Shown here piece by piece: positions 52,635 to 61,173 of a stretch of DNA of 64,000 bases; position 1 is the first letter of the stretch, and every line of letters starts with the position of its first letter. The DNA lies in NCBI RefSeq assembly GCF_014493765.1, contig NZ_JACTVJ010000018.1, positions 1-64,000 on the forward strand. The letters run 5' to 3'. Source of the stretch: Streptomyces polyasparticus. GTDB taxonomy: Bacteria > Actinomycetota > Actinomycetes > Streptomycetales > Streptomycetaceae. The notes under the pieces are model-generated. The model did not search any database and was not told the DNA's origin. It saw only the letters and a list, made by a program, of their open reading frames with translations. The position numbers were made by a program, and so were the translations under genes.

Positions 52635-55382
52635 TTGAGCCCGCGGAACACTGAACGTTCGAGACACGCGCGGTCCGCGCCGACGAGCCATGCGTACAAG
52701 CCGCTGAGCCTGAAGCGGCGGGCCTGGCTGACGGTGGCGGCGGTCGTCGCGGGCGGGGCCGGCATCGCCACGTACGCGGTGGCGGGACCGACCGACGCCA
52801 AGTCGGGCCACTCCGGCCCGAAGGTGCGCGCCGCGACGGTGCGCACCATGGACCTCGAGGCGCAGGGCGCCGGTCGCGAGGGCGTGGACAAGCAGGACAC
52901 CAAGCAGTTCAGCAGCCTGATGCTCACGTGGGACAGCGCCAAGGCCAAGCTCAACGGCAAGGCCGAGGCGCGGGTCCGCTCCATCGAGACGGGCGCCTGG
53001 TCCGCCTGGCAGGCCCTGGAGGTGGACAACGCCGCGGACGGCAAGGAGGCCAAGGGCATCCTCGGCGGCACCGAGCCGATGTGGACCGGTGGTTCCGACG
53101 CCGTCGAGGTGCGCGTGACCGCGGCCGACGGCACATCCACGGCCGGGCTCCCCGAGGGCATCGAGCTCAAGCTCATCGACCCGGGTGTCACGCCCAAGGA
53201 AGCGGCGGCCCCGCAGCTGGAGCCGGCCGCGTTCGCGCTGCCGGCCGAGGAGACCACGCCCGCCGCGGAGACCACGCCCGCCGCCACGGAGTCGTCCTCC
53301 GCGAGCGCCTCCCCGTCCCCGTCGGAGTCCGCCTCGCAGAGCCCGGCCCCCTCGGCCTCGGCGAGCGCCTCCCCGTCGCAGTCGGCCTCGCCCTCGGCGA
53401 CCACGTCGCCCTCGCCCACGCCGACGGTCCCGGCCCCGCTGCCGTCCAAGGTGGTCCGGCCGCCGATCATCCCGCAGAGCCAGTGGGCCGACCCTGACGT
53501 CGAGCACAACGGGACGCCTGAGTACAACGCGGAGCTCAAGGCCGTCGTCGTCCACCACACCGGTGTGGACCTCGACAACAGCACCACCTGCAAGGACTCC
53601 GCCGTCCAGATCCGTGCCCACCAGGAAGCCCATCTGGCCAAGGGCTACTTCGACATCGGCTACAACTTCCTCGTCGACAAGTGCGGCCAGATCTTCGAGG
53701 GCCGCAGCGGCGGAGTCGACCTGCCGGTGCGCGGCGCCCACGACTACGGCTTCAACACGGACACGCTCGGCATCGCCTACCTGGGCAACACCGAGACGGT
53801 GCCGCCCACCCGGGCCGCACTCGACTCCATCGCGCGGATCGCGGCCTGGCGCCTGGGCCAGTACAACGTCAGCCCGACGAGCACCGTGACGCTGACCTCC
53901 GCGGGTGACCTCAACGCCCAGGGCAACAAGATCGCCAAGGGTCAGACGATCACCCTGCCGCGGGTCTTCGGCCACCGCGACACCAACGCGACGGCCTGCC
54001 CCGGCAAGGGCCTGTACGCCAAGCTCGGCCAGATCCGCTCCTTCGCGGCCCGGCCCGGCATCTCGCACGCCCTGCCCAGCACCGACATCCGCCCGGCCGC
54101 GGGCACCGTGCGCGACGGTCTCGCCGACCTCGTCGTCGGTGTGCCGAAGGCCTCCGGCGGCGGTTCGGTGGTCGTGGCCCCGGGGACGTCCGCCGGCGCC
54201 TCGAGCACGTACGACAAGACGTACCACCAGAACAGCACGGGTGTGCCGGGCGGCGGCGAGTCCGGTGACCAGTTCGGCGCGGCCACCGCGGTCGGCGACC
54301 TGAACGGCGACGGTTACGCGGACCTGGCGATCGGCGCCCCGGGCGAGGACGACTCCAGCAACGCCGACCGTGGTGCGATCACCGTCCTGTACGGTCCGCA
54401 ACTGGCCTCCGGTACGCAGTACTTCAGCCCGACGGGCCGGACGCTCGCCCGGGCGCGCTACGGCGCCGCCGTGGCGGTCGGGGACTTCAACGCCGACGGC
54501 AAAGCCGATGTGTTCGGCGTCGGCGAGGGTGTGGGCGCCAAGGGCCTGTGGTCCGCGCAGTACACCGGCAAGGGTGCGGGCACCGGCGACCTGTCCACGG
54601 CCGCGATCCGCTACCCGGACGCCGCCTCCGGCGACTTCAACGCCGACGGCTACGCCGATGTCGCGGTGACCTTCACCGACTCCGGCGGCAAGGCCCGGGT
54701 GCGCTGGCTCAAGGGCGGCGCGACCGGTCTGACGATGGTCGGCCAGCTGTCCGTGCCGGGCGGCCGCTCCATCGCCGCGGCCGACTTCAACAACAACGGC
54801 AGCGACGACATCGTCATCGGCCAGCCGTACACCGCCGAGTCCGGCGCCAAGGCGGGCGGCCAGGTCACGATGCTCCTGACCAGCGGCGGCTCGTTCACCA
54901 CGACCGGGATGCGGGTCCTGCACCAGGACAGCACGAGCGTGCCGGGCGGCGCCGAGGCGGGCGACGCCCTCGGCAAGTCGGTCGCGGCCGGCGACTACGA
55001 CGCCGACGGCTGGATCGACGTCCTGGCGGGCGGGCCCGGCGAGGACCTGAAGTACACGGACGGCGGCTCCGTCTGGATGTTCAAGGGCACCTCGACCGGT
55101 ATCTCCGGCACGGGCAGCGTCAGTTACAACCAGGACACCTCCGGTGTCGCGGGCGGCGTGGAGAAGAGCGACCGGATGGGCTCCGCGGTCTCGCTCACCG
55201 ACTTCACCGGTGACGGCAAGGCCGATCTGATGGTCGGCGCGGACGGCGAGAACAGCGGCGACGGCACGCTGATGTACCTGCCGGGCCGCTCCCCGCTGGC
55301 TCCGTCGCAGACGGTCTACCTGGGCCGCTCGCAGTTCGGCACCGCGGCTGCCATGAACCTGGGTGGATATCTGGCGCCGTAG
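52635..55382 (+). CDS. Secreted PGRP-type amidase with FG-GAP repeats (copy 2)
   Basis: A 915-residue paralogue of the preceding amidase: long basic N-terminus then a hydrophobic signal (AWLTVAAVVAGGAGIATYAV), a similar N-terminal beta region (TWDSAKAKLNGKAEARVRS), a Ser/Pro/Ala-rich flexible linker (about 215-275), an amidase_2/PGRP domain (KAVVVHHTGVDLDNSTTC, GYNFLVDKCGQIFEGRSGG, VFGHRDTNATACPGKGLY) and seven FG-GAP repeats (DLNGDGYADLAIGAPGED, DFNADGYADVAV, DFTGDGKADLMVG). It starts at TTG 52635 with GGGGTGGGG upstream. It likely remodels or degrades peptidoglycan outside the cell and is closed by a strong terminator. Confidence 0.9.
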   Translation: MSPRNTERSRHARSAPTSHAYKPLSLKRRAWLTVAAVVAGGAGIATYAVAGPTDAKSGHSGPKVRAATVRTMDLEAQGAGREGVDKQDTKQFSSLMLTWDSAKAKLNGKAEARVRSIETGAWSAWQALEVDNAADGKEAKGILGGTEPMWTGGSDAVEVRVTAADGTSTAGLPEGIELKLIDPGVTPKEAAAPQLEPAAFALPAEETTPAAETTPAATESSSASASPSPSESASQSPAPSASASASPSQSASPSATTSPSPTPTVPAPLPSKVVRPPIIPQSQWADPDVEHNGTPEYNAELKAVVVHHTGVDLDNSTTCKDSAVQIRAHQEAHLAKGYFDIGYNFLVDKCGQIFEGRSGGVDLPVRGAHDYGFNTDTLGIAYLGNTETVPPTRAALDSIARIAAWRLGQYNVSPTSTVTLTSAGDLNAQGNKIAKGQTITLPRVFGHRDTNATACPGKGLYAKLGQIRSFAARPGISHALPSTDIRPAAGTVRDGLADLVVGVPKASGGGSVVVAPGTSAGASSTYDKTYHQNSTGVPGGGESGDQFGAATAVGDLNGDGYADLAIGAPGEDDSSNADRGAITVLYGPQLASGTQYFSPTGRTLARARYGAAVAVGDFNADGKADVFGVGEGVGAKGLWSAQYTGKGAGTGDLSTAAIRYPDAASGDFNADGYADVAVTFTDSGGKARVRWLKGGATGLTMVGQLSVPGGRSIAAADFNNNGSDDIVIGQPYTAESGAKAGGQVTMLLTSGGSFTTTGMRVLHQDSTSVPGGAEAGDALGKSVAAGDYDADGWIDVLAGGPGEDLKYTDGGSVWMFKGTSTGISGTGSVSYNQDTSGVAGGVEKSDRMGSAVSLTDFTGDGKADLMVGADGENSGDGTLMYLPGRSPLAPSQTVYLGRSQFGTAAAMNLGGYLAP

Positions 55383-55398
55383 TCCCGGATGTTCCGAC

Positions 55399-55446
55399 CA
55401 CTCGCCGTGCCGCGCTTGTCCAGGCGGCACGGCGAGTGTCGTTTTT
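55399..55446 (+). terminator. 15-bp intrinsic terminator with T5 tail
   Basis: CACTCGCCGTGCCGC (55399-55413) pairs fully with GCGGCACGGCGAGTG (55424-55438), loop of ten, then TCG and TTTTT. It ends the amidase transcript 17 bp after the stop. Confidence 0.92.
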
Positions 55447-55493
55447 ACGGGGAGCGGATCGGCGGCCGTTCAAGTGGGCCTGAGGGGCTCACG

Positions 55494-55512
55494 CCCTCCG
55501 TACGTCGGAGGG
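55494..55512. repeat. Palindrome CCCTCCG-TACGT-CGGAGGG
   Basis: A perfect 7-bp stem with a TACGT centre, flanked by two copies of an 18-bp direct repeat (GAGGGGCTCACGCCCTCC and GGAGGGCTCACACCCTCC). The second copy contains the stop codon of the leftward gene at 55514. The core resembles the 52546-52597 units. Confidence 0.75.
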
Positions 55513-55513
55513 C

Positions 55514-56008
55514 TCACACCCTCCCGCGCTCCCGCCGCGACACCACCGCCCGCAGCACACGGCGCCCTTCCGTCGACAGGTCGAGCGCGCGCCGCAGCCC
55601 GCCCGCGCCCTCCTGCGTCAGGAGCTCCAACACGGCTGTCTGGCGCCGCAGTTCACCGGCCGCGAGCGGTCCGTCCCCGGACGGGTCAAGGGTGCGGTGG
55701 ATCTGCAGCGCGGCCACCGAGCAGGCGTCCGCCCAGGTCCGCAGGCCCGGCTCCGAGCGCTCGGCCGGCACGCCGTCCAGCATCGCGAGCGTGAGCTCCG
55801 CGGCCTCACCGGTGCGCTCACGCGGCACCGATTCCCGTACGGAACCGAGGAGCGGCCCCCAGGGCGCGCCCTCCGCGAGGCCGGCCCACAGCGGTCGCAG
55901 GGTGTCGTCGGACGCACCGAGCACCGGCAGGCACCGGTCGAGGCACGCGAGACCGCTCGCGGCCAGACTCCGCTCATCGCTCTGCGCGATCAGCTCCACC
56001 AGACTCAT
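55514..56008 (-). CDS. Hypothetical protein, all-helical
   Basis: A 164-residue soluble protein with no recognised domain. It is almost fully alpha-helical in outline (MSLVELIAQSDERSLAAS, GLACLDRCLPVLGAS, AAELTLAMLDGVPAERS, WADACSVAALQIHRTLD, RRQTAVLELLTQEGAGG). ATG 56008 has GGAACGGAGAG upstream. It lies at the end of a leftward group with the SUKH-type protein and another uncharacterised gene, with gaps of 58 and 9 bp. Such clusters of small streptomycete genes may be immunity-type, but nothing here proves it. Confidence 0.6.
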   Translation of the reverse strand: MSLVELIAQSDERSLAASGLACLDRCLPVLGASDDTLRPLWAGLAEGAPWGPLLGSVRESVPRERTGEAAELTLAMLDGVPAERSEPGLRTWADACSVAALQIHRTLDPSGDGPLAAGELRRQTAVLELLTQEGAGGLRRALDLSTEGRRVLRAVVSRRERGRV

Positions 56009-56066
56009 GACGCTCTCCGTTCCGGACGCTGCACCTCCCCTTTCAGCGCCACCCGGTCCGGAAACG

Positions 56067-57449
56067 TCACCCGGCCAGGTCGCCTTCGAGCGTGGTCCAG
56101 GTGATCGGGGGGCGGCCCCACAGGGCGAGAATCTCGTTGGAGAGCTCCGTGATCTCCAGCGGATGGTGGTGCTGACGGGTCTCCACGGCGCAGGCCTTCA
56201 GGCTCGGCGGCACGGCCTTCGCGTCGAGCAGCACGCGCCAGTCCTCCGGTGCGAGCTCAAGGAACTCCAGGTGCTCCAACTGCCCGATCTCCAGCGGGTC
56301 GGCGAGCGTTCCCGGGTACGCGGACAGCGTGCGCAACCGAGGCAGTCCGAGGACCGGGGCGAGGCGGAACGGTTCACCGCTCCAGACGCCGAGGCTCAGG
56401 ACCTCGAGGCCGGGGTGGGCGGCGGCTTCGATGCTCTGCAGGCAGGCACGGTTGACGTGCGCCACGGGGGACGGGCCCTCGGTGCCGCCTCCGCCACGGG
56501 ACGTGCGGCGGCACACCAGGTCGGTGAGGGACGCGGCGACCAGGCCCGCGCCGGCGTTCTGCTCATGGTCGATGACGATGACCTGCCCGATGTGCCCGCC
56601 GGGCCCCGGCGTCAGGTCGAGCGCGATCCGGTCCCCGCCGCCGGTGTCACCGAACACGATCCAGCCCGGCGACCCCACGAGCTGCTGCACGGCCGCGTCG
56701 GGCGCGGTGTGCACCGCCGCCGTCGCCCCGTGCTGCCAGGGGGCGGGACGGCTCGCGGCATCGGCCACGTACACCCTGTCCAGCGGGAAGAGCTCACAGC
56801 CGACGGCCATGGCCTGCTGCTCCAGGTCCTCGTACCGCTGCTCCGGCCCCGACGCCCTGCGTGGCGCACCCGTGACCCGGTACAACGCCATGAGTTCCGC
56901 CGGCAGTTCGACCCCGAGCCGCGCCTCGGCCGCCGCGATCTCCGCCTCGCTCGCCCCGACGTCCCGCGGCAGCCGCTCCCGCAGCAGCCGCTCCAGCTCG
57001 ACCGGGTCGGCGGACGGCGCGGGAACAGCACCCGGTGAGGGCTCCGGCAGCCGCCGCCACGGCTCGGGCACCGCGCCCTCGACCAGGATCAGCGCACCGG
57101 GATGCGCGCTGCCGATCCCCGCCGACACCGCCGTGTTCGGCTCCATGAGCCGCAGCACGGCCCGTCCCCCGGCCGAGATCTCCGCCATGAGGGCGATCTC
57201 CTCGACGCCGGCGTCCGCCACCAGACCGCTCAGCTCGCGCATCACATCGAACTTGTCGGGGCGGTCCTTGACCTGGGCCGCGCGCCCGGGCCTGGGGCGG
57301 GAGGGCGACAGCGGAAGGCTGAAGCCCCATCGCCCCGCCTGCCCCGCCACGAACCCGCCGGGCTCGGCCAACCGCTCCCAGTTGGCCTCCCACAGAAGCC
57401 CCAACACCGGCTCCCACGTGGCGAATTCACGTATCCGCGCAAGCGACAA
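56067..57449 (-). CDS. SMI1/KNR4 (SUKH)-type protein
   Basis: A 460-residue cytoplasmic protein. The middle (about 150-310) has SUKH superfamily features: LERLLRERLPRDVGASEAEI, AAAEARLGVELPAELMALYR, VGSPGWIVFGDTGGGDRIAL and GQVIVIDHEQNAGAGLVA. The C-terminal part (about 330-450) looks like irregular leucine-rich strands (LEVLSLGVWSGEPFRL, LPRLRTLSAYPG, LEHLEFLELAPEDW). SUKH proteins include immunity proteins against nuclease-type toxins. No toxin gene is seen nearby, so an immunity role is only a possibility. It is preceded 9 bp upstream by the 57459-57953 gene. Confidence 0.7.
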   Translation of the reverse strand: MSLARIREFATWEPVLGLLWEANWERLAEPGGFVAGQAGRWGFSLPLSPSRPRPGRAAQVKDRPDKFDVMRELSGLVADAGVEEIALMAEISAGGRAVLRLMEPNTAVSAGIGSAHPGALILVEGAVPEPWRRLPEPSPGAVPAPSADPVELERLLRERLPRDVGASEAEIAAAEARLGVELPAELMALYRVTGAPRRASGPEQRYEDLEQQAMAVGCELFPLDRVYVADAASRPAPWQHGATAAVHTAPDAAVQQLVGSPGWIVFGDTGGGDRIALDLTPGPGGHIGQVIVIDHEQNAGAGLVAASLTDLVCRRTSRGGGGTEGPSPVAHVNRACLQSIEAAAHPGLEVLSLGVWSGEPFRLAPVLGLPRLRTLSAYPGTLADPLEIGQLEHLEFLELAPEDWRVLLDAKAVPPSLKACAVETRQHHHPLEITELSNEILALWGRPPITWTTLEGDLAG

Positions 57450-57458
57450 GAGACAACC

Positions 57459-57953
57459 TCAGCTCTCAGGAACGCCGAGCCGCTCCAGGAACCGGAAGAA
57501 CAACAGCTCGGCGGAGGGCTCGGCGGGTGCGTTCAGTACGGCCACGACATCAGCCGTCTGCACCGTATAACCCGCCTCCGACGCCCAGGCCGCCGCCCGC
57601 TCCGCCGCATCCTGCGCCGGCAGGAACAGATCGTCGGGCTCCTTGCCGTCCGCGGCGAGGAACTCGGCCATGGCGCCGCGCGCGAGACACGCGTTCCACG
57701 CCCCGCTCTCCGGTCCGGCCGCCTCCACCGCGACACAGGAGCTGTCCATCACGAACCCGAACAGCGCGGGCGCCCCGGTCTCCCGGGCCAGCGCCGCCAT
57801 CGACCCGATCTCGGGGACCGAGGCCTCCCACACCTGCCAGCCGTCCGGCCGTTGCTCGTGCAGCGAAAGCCCCTCCCGTACGTCCTCGAACGTTGTGCAC
57901 TCCGCAAGGGGCCGCTCCGCGCGGCCGACGACGTAGTACCCCCAGAACCCCAT
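57459..57953 (-). CDS. Hypothetical protein
   Basis: A 164-residue protein starting MGFWGYYVVGRAERPL. Its mixed alpha/beta pattern (WQVWEASVPEIGSMAALARE, APALFGFVMDSSCVAVEAAG, LFFRFLERLGVPES) is typical of a family found in actinomycetes in several copies per genome, of unknown function. The stop lies 9 bp before the SUKH-type gene, so they are probably co-transcribed. In the 244-bp gap upstream a 22-bp triple repeat is found at 58095. Confidence 0.6.
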   Translation of the reverse strand: MGFWGYYVVGRAERPLAECTTFEDVREGLSLHEQRPDGWQVWEASVPEIGSMAALARETGAPALFGFVMDSSCVAVEAAGPESGAWNACLARGAMAEFLAADGKEPDDLFLPAQDAAERAAAWASEAGYTVQTADVVAVLNAPAEPSAELLFFRFLERLGVPES

Positions 57954-58094
57954 GCCTTACTCCCCGCCCACGACGTCTTTGACGTGAATCCAACACATCT
58001 GCGAGGCAGTTCGCCACCGAAAGGCACAGATGGAAGGCACATCAGGAGCGGACGGTCGCGTCCGGCCGCCCGCGATATGCCTTGAACATCCCCT

Positions 58095-58160
58095 TGTTCA
58101 CGGTCCCTCATCCGCGTGTTCACGGTCGCTCATCCGCGTGTTCACGGTCGCTCGTCCCGG
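58095..58160. repeat. Three tandem 22-bp repeats
   Basis: Units at 58095, 58117 and 58139 share TGTTCACGGTCGCTCATCCG; the first and second differ at one base, the third at four near its end. They lie 39 bp beyond the stop of the leftward secreted protein gene at 58199 and upstream of the 57953 start. The remaining gap shows no gene. Confidence 0.9.
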
Positions 58161-58198
58161 CCCCGGCGTCCCGGGCGTCGCAGGCGTCCGAAGGACTC

Positions 58199-58669
58199 TC
58201 AGTCGATCCGCGCACACAGCGGGTCGACCGAACCCGCCTGCAGGGTCAGCGTCTTGTACCCGGTCGCGCTGATGTCCAGGGTGTACAGGCCGTCGACGAT
58301 GTACAGGCCCCGCGGCAGAGTGCCGCCGTTCTCCGCGAAGCCGACGAGGACGGGGCCCGCGACCTTCCAGTGCTGGGAGCCGCCCTTCGCGTAGGTGACC
58401 AGCGCGCTGCCGCCCGCGTCCGCGTCGTACGAGGCGCCGGTGCCGGTGTTGGTGACCCGTACGACCAGATCGCCCTTGTACGCCACGGTCCTCACGGAAC
58501 CGTCCGGGTCGGTGGCGACGACGCGCTTGACCACCTCGTCGACGACGGGTTCGCCGTGCACGGCGAAGTCACAGCGGGCACCGGCGAGCATGTCCCAGGG
58601 CGCCGAGGGCGCGGGGACCCAGCCGCCGCCGGCGGTGAGTGCGAGCAGGGTGGCTGCGGCGAGATACAT
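58199..58669 (-). CDS. Small secreted protein, DUF-type
   Basis: A 156-residue protein with a hydrophobic N-terminal segment (MYLAAATLLALTAGGGWVPA) likely to be a signal peptide, and two cysteines (about 33 and 152). The mature part is beta-rich (CDFAVHGEPVVDEVVKRVVA, YKGDLVVRVTNTGTGASYD, VAGPVLVGFAENGGTLPRGL). No family was recognised; an extracellular beta-sandwich is likely. It is divergent from the SARP-type regulator, sharing an 88-bp promoter gap, so it may be one of its targets. Confidence 0.6.
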   Translation of the reverse strand: MYLAAATLLALTAGGGWVPAPSAPWDMLAGARCDFAVHGEPVVDEVVKRVVATDPDGSVRTVAYKGDLVVRVTNTGTGASYDADAGGSALVTYAKGGSQHWKVAGPVLVGFAENGGTLPRGLYIVDGLYTLDISATGYKTLTLQAGSVDPLCARID

Positions 58670-58757
58670 GAGGCCTCCAAGTGGTGTCCGGCGAAAGGAA
58701 CTTCAGCCTCGGGCCCGCACCTGACCATTCACTGACCACCGCCTAGGCTGCGCCCCC

Positions 58758-60095
58758 ATGGAGTTCCAGCTGCTCGGCACCTTCGAGGCGCGGCACGCGG
58801 GCGGCGGCGCCCTGCCGGGCGTGCGCCGCCAGGAGCGCCTGCTGCTCGCGTTCCTGCTGCTCGACGCGGGCCGCACCGTGCCGGTCGACCGGCTGGTCGA
58901 GCTCCTCTGGCAGGGGCGGCCGCCCGGTGCGGCACGCGGCACGGTGCACACGTACATCGGACGGCTGCGTGCGGCACTCGGCCCGTACGGTCTGCGGCTG
59001 ACCACGCACGACGACGGCTACCGGGCCGAACGCGACGAACACCGCATCGACACCGCGGAGTTCACCGGCCTCCTGCGCAGAGCCGCGCAGGCGGGAGACC
59101 CGGCCCACCGCGTCGAGCTGCACGACCGGGCCCTTGCCCTGTGGCGCGGCCCGCTGCTCGATGGTCTGGCCGACGAGCCGCTGCGGGCCCGCCTGGGCGG
59201 GGTGCTCGCCGAGCAGCGCCTGACCGCCCTCGAACGGCGGGCCGAGGACCTGCTCGCGATGGGCAGCCACCACCGCGTGGTGGCCGATCTGATGCCCGAG
59301 ATGCGCGGCAGGCCGCCGCGCGAGCGCCTGGTCCTCGTCCAGATGACCGCGCTGTACCGCAGCGGCCGCACCGCCGAGGCGCTCGACCTCTACCGGGACA
59401 CGCGCACCGCCCTGGTCGACGAGCTCGGCCTCGAACCCGGCGCGGAACTGCGCGAGTTGCACCGCCGCATCCTGGCCGGCGACCCCCGCCTCGACCGTCC
59501 CCCCGGCCCGGTGTACGCCGTGCGCGTCCGCGATGTCTGGCTGCCCTGGAACACCAGCGGCCACCCCGCGCTCGAGTTCTGCAATACGTACGCGGGCTGG
59601 GGCAGCCCCGCGCTTCCCGGCGCCGACTGGCTCGCCCGCTATGCCTCGCTCGCCGTCTGGGCCGGCCATCTCGGTCTCGCCGACGACCGGACCGTCGACC
59701 GCCTCCTGACGGAGGCGGACCGCGACCCGGGACCGGCCGACGCGGCCCTCGCCGAGGCCCGCGCCCTGCGCGCCGCGCTGTACGCGTGCTGCACGGACCG
59801 CGCGGACACCGGGGCGTTCAAGACGGTCGCCGCGGCGGCGGAGGAGGCCGCCGCCCACGCCGAGTTCACCCGCGGCCCCGACGGCCTCGGCCGCTGGACC
59901 GTCAGCCCGGCCACGGGCCTGCGCCTGCCGCTGCTCGCCGCGGCCCACAGCGCGGCCGGCCTCCTCGCGTCGCCCCGCGTCCACACCCTGCGCGTCTGCC
60001 CGGGCAAGGACTGCGGCTGGCTCTTCCTCGACGAATCCGGCCGCCGGCGCTGGTGCAGTCTGGGTACGTGCGGGGCGGTGCGGCCCTCACCGTAG
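58758..60095 (+). CDS. SARP-type regulator fused to ABATE/CGNR-like domains
   Basis: A 445-residue regulator. Residues 1-90 are the OmpR-like winged helix of SARPs (MEFQLLGTFEARHAGG, RTVPVDRLVELLWQGRPPGA, TVHTYIGRLRAALG). About 95-245 is the BTAD helical domain. About 255-400 resembles the ABATE domain (GHPALEFCNTYAGWG) that usually precedes CGNR zinc fingers. The C-terminus has CPGKDCGWLFLDESGRRRWC and then CSLG-T-CGAVRPSP, i.e. the zinc finger with 'CGNR' altered to CGAVR and cut short. It may control the divergent secreted-protein gene. The stop is 17 bp before the IS element. Confidence 0.8.
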   Translation: MEFQLLGTFEARHAGGGALPGVRRQERLLLAFLLLDAGRTVPVDRLVELLWQGRPPGAARGTVHTYIGRLRAALGPYGLRLTTHDDGYRAERDEHRIDTAEFTGLLRRAAQAGDPAHRVELHDRALALWRGPLLDGLADEPLRARLGGVLAEQRLTALERRAEDLLAMGSHHRVVADLMPEMRGRPPRERLVLVQMTALYRSGRTAEALDLYRDTRTALVDELGLEPGAELRELHRRILAGDPRLDRPPGPVYAVRVRDVWLPWNTSGHPALEFCNTYAGWGSPALPGADWLARYASLAVWAGHLGLADDRTVDRLLTEADRDPGPADAALAEARALRAALYACCTDRADTGAFKTVAAAAEEAAAHAEFTRGPDGLGRWTVSPATGLRLPLLAAAHSAAGLLASPRVHTLRVCPGKDCGWLFLDESGRRRWCSLGTCGAVRPSP

Positions 60096-60106
60096 AGCCG
60101 AGCAGC

Positions 60107-60112
60107 CCTAGA
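60107..60112. repeat. Target-site duplication, left copy (CCTAGA)
   Basis: CCTAGA directly precedes the IS end and is repeated exactly at the other end (61168-61173). It fits the NCTAGN target preference of IS481-type elements. Confidence 0.9.
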
Positions 60113-61167
60113 TGTGCTGTCCCGGCACGTTGGTGACGTGTCGGTGGTCTTGCACGGGTGAGGGCCTTCTGGGTTCGGTGTGGATTGCGACATCGACGCC
60201 GAGTCTCAGGAGGCCCTCGTGGTCCACCGTAATGCCCCGCTGACGCCGACCGGGAGACTGCGGCTGGCCCGTTGTGTGGTGGAGGAGGGCTGGCCGCTGC
60301 GCCGGGCCGCGGAACGGTTCCAGGTCAGCCACACCACCGCTGCCCGCTGGGCCGACCGCTACCGACAGCTCGGCGAGAGGGGGATGTGTGACCGTTCCAG
60401 CCGCCCGCACCACCAGCCCCGCCGCACCCCGCCCGCCATCGAGGCCCAGGTTGTGCAGCTACGACGCGAACATCGCATCGGACCTCTGCGCTTGGCCGCC
60501 CGCTGCAATGTAGCCGCCTCGACCGCGCACCGGATCCTGACCCGCCACCAGCTACCCGCCCTGGCCACGCTGGACCGGGCCACCGGTGAACCGATCCGCC
60601 GCTATGAACGCGCCCGGCCGGGCGAGCTGGTCCACATCGACGTCAAGAAACTCGGCCGGATCCCCGACGGCGGTGGCCACAAAACCCTCGGCCGTGCGGC
60701 GGGACGCAGGAACCGCAACGGTGTTGGACTGGCCTATCTGCACACCGCGTTGGACGACCACTCCCGCCTCGCCTACACCGAGGACCTGCCCGACGAGAAG
60801 GCCCCGACCTGCGCCGGCTTCCTGATCCGCGCCACCGCCTGGTTCGCCAACCAGGGCGTCACCGTCGAACGCGTCCTGACCGACAACGCCTGGGCCTACA
60901 GCAAGAACACCTGGCTTAAGACTTGCCGAGATTTGGGCATCCAGCCGCGCTGGACAAGGCCCTGGCGACCTCAGACCAACGGCAAGGTCGAACGCTTCCA
61001 CCGCACCCTGCTCGACGAGTGGGCCTACCACCGGCCCTACACCTCAGACGCCGAACGACAAGAAGCATTTGCCGACTGGCTGCACTGGTACAACTTCCAC
61101 CGACCCCACACCGCAATCCACGGCCAAACCCCGGCCAGCCGCGTCACCAACCTGTCCGGACAACACA
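60113..61167 (+). mobile_element. IS481-family insertion sequence, complete
   Basis: A 1055-bp element bounded by TGTG...CACA. Terminal inverted repeats: left TGTGCTGTCCCGGCACGTTG (from 60113) and, read from the right end, TGTGTTGTCCGGACAGGTTG; over 28 bp they agree at 23 positions. It is flanked by CCTAGA target duplications. One transposase ORF fills it. The intact ends and target duplication point to recent insertion. It lies between the SARP-type gene and the DUF4328 gene and disrupts neither. Confidence 0.95.
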
Positions 61168-61172
61168 CCTAG
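60180..61172 (+). CDS. IS481-family transposase
   Basis: A 330-residue DDE transposase: N-terminal HTH (LTPTGRLRLARCVVEEGWPL, RRAAERFQVSHTTAARWADR), then the rve core with HIDVKKLGRIPDGGG (first Asp), LDDHSRLAYTEDL, VLTDNAWAYSKN (second Asp) and QTNGKVERFHRTLLDEW (Glu), with C-terminal WYNFHRPHTAIHGQTPASRV. The reading frame passes the right IS end: its TAG stop (61170-61172) lies within the CCTAGA target duplication, so the host target supplies the stop codon. The start used is at 60180; a later one is possible. Confidence 0.93.
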   Translation: MDCDIDAESQEALVVHRNAPLTPTGRLRLARCVVEEGWPLRRAAERFQVSHTTAARWADRYRQLGERGMCDRSSRPHHQPRRTPPAIEAQVVQLRREHRIGPLRLAARCNVAASTAHRILTRHQLPALATLDRATGEPIRRYERARPGELVHIDVKKLGRIPDGGGHKTLGRAAGRRNRNGVGLAYLHTALDDHSRLAYTEDLPDEKAPTCAGFLIRATAWFANQGVTVERVLTDNAWAYSKNTWLKTCRDLGIQPRWTRPWRPQTNGKVERFHRTLLDEWAYHRPYTSDAERQEAFADWLHWYNFHRPHTAIHGQTPASRVTNLSGQHT

Positions 61173-61173
61173 A
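61168..61173. repeat. Target-site duplication, right copy (CCTAGA)
   Basis: Exact repeat of 60107-60112. Its CTAG core provides TAG stops on both strands: for the transposase (plus strand) and for the DUF4328 gene (minus strand). Confidence 0.9.

Noticed and set aside
60061-60112. IS insertion as the cause of the altered CGNR end of the SARP fusion
   Set aside because: The stop codon at 60093-60095 is 17 bp before the IS; removing IS and one target copy does not change the protein end.
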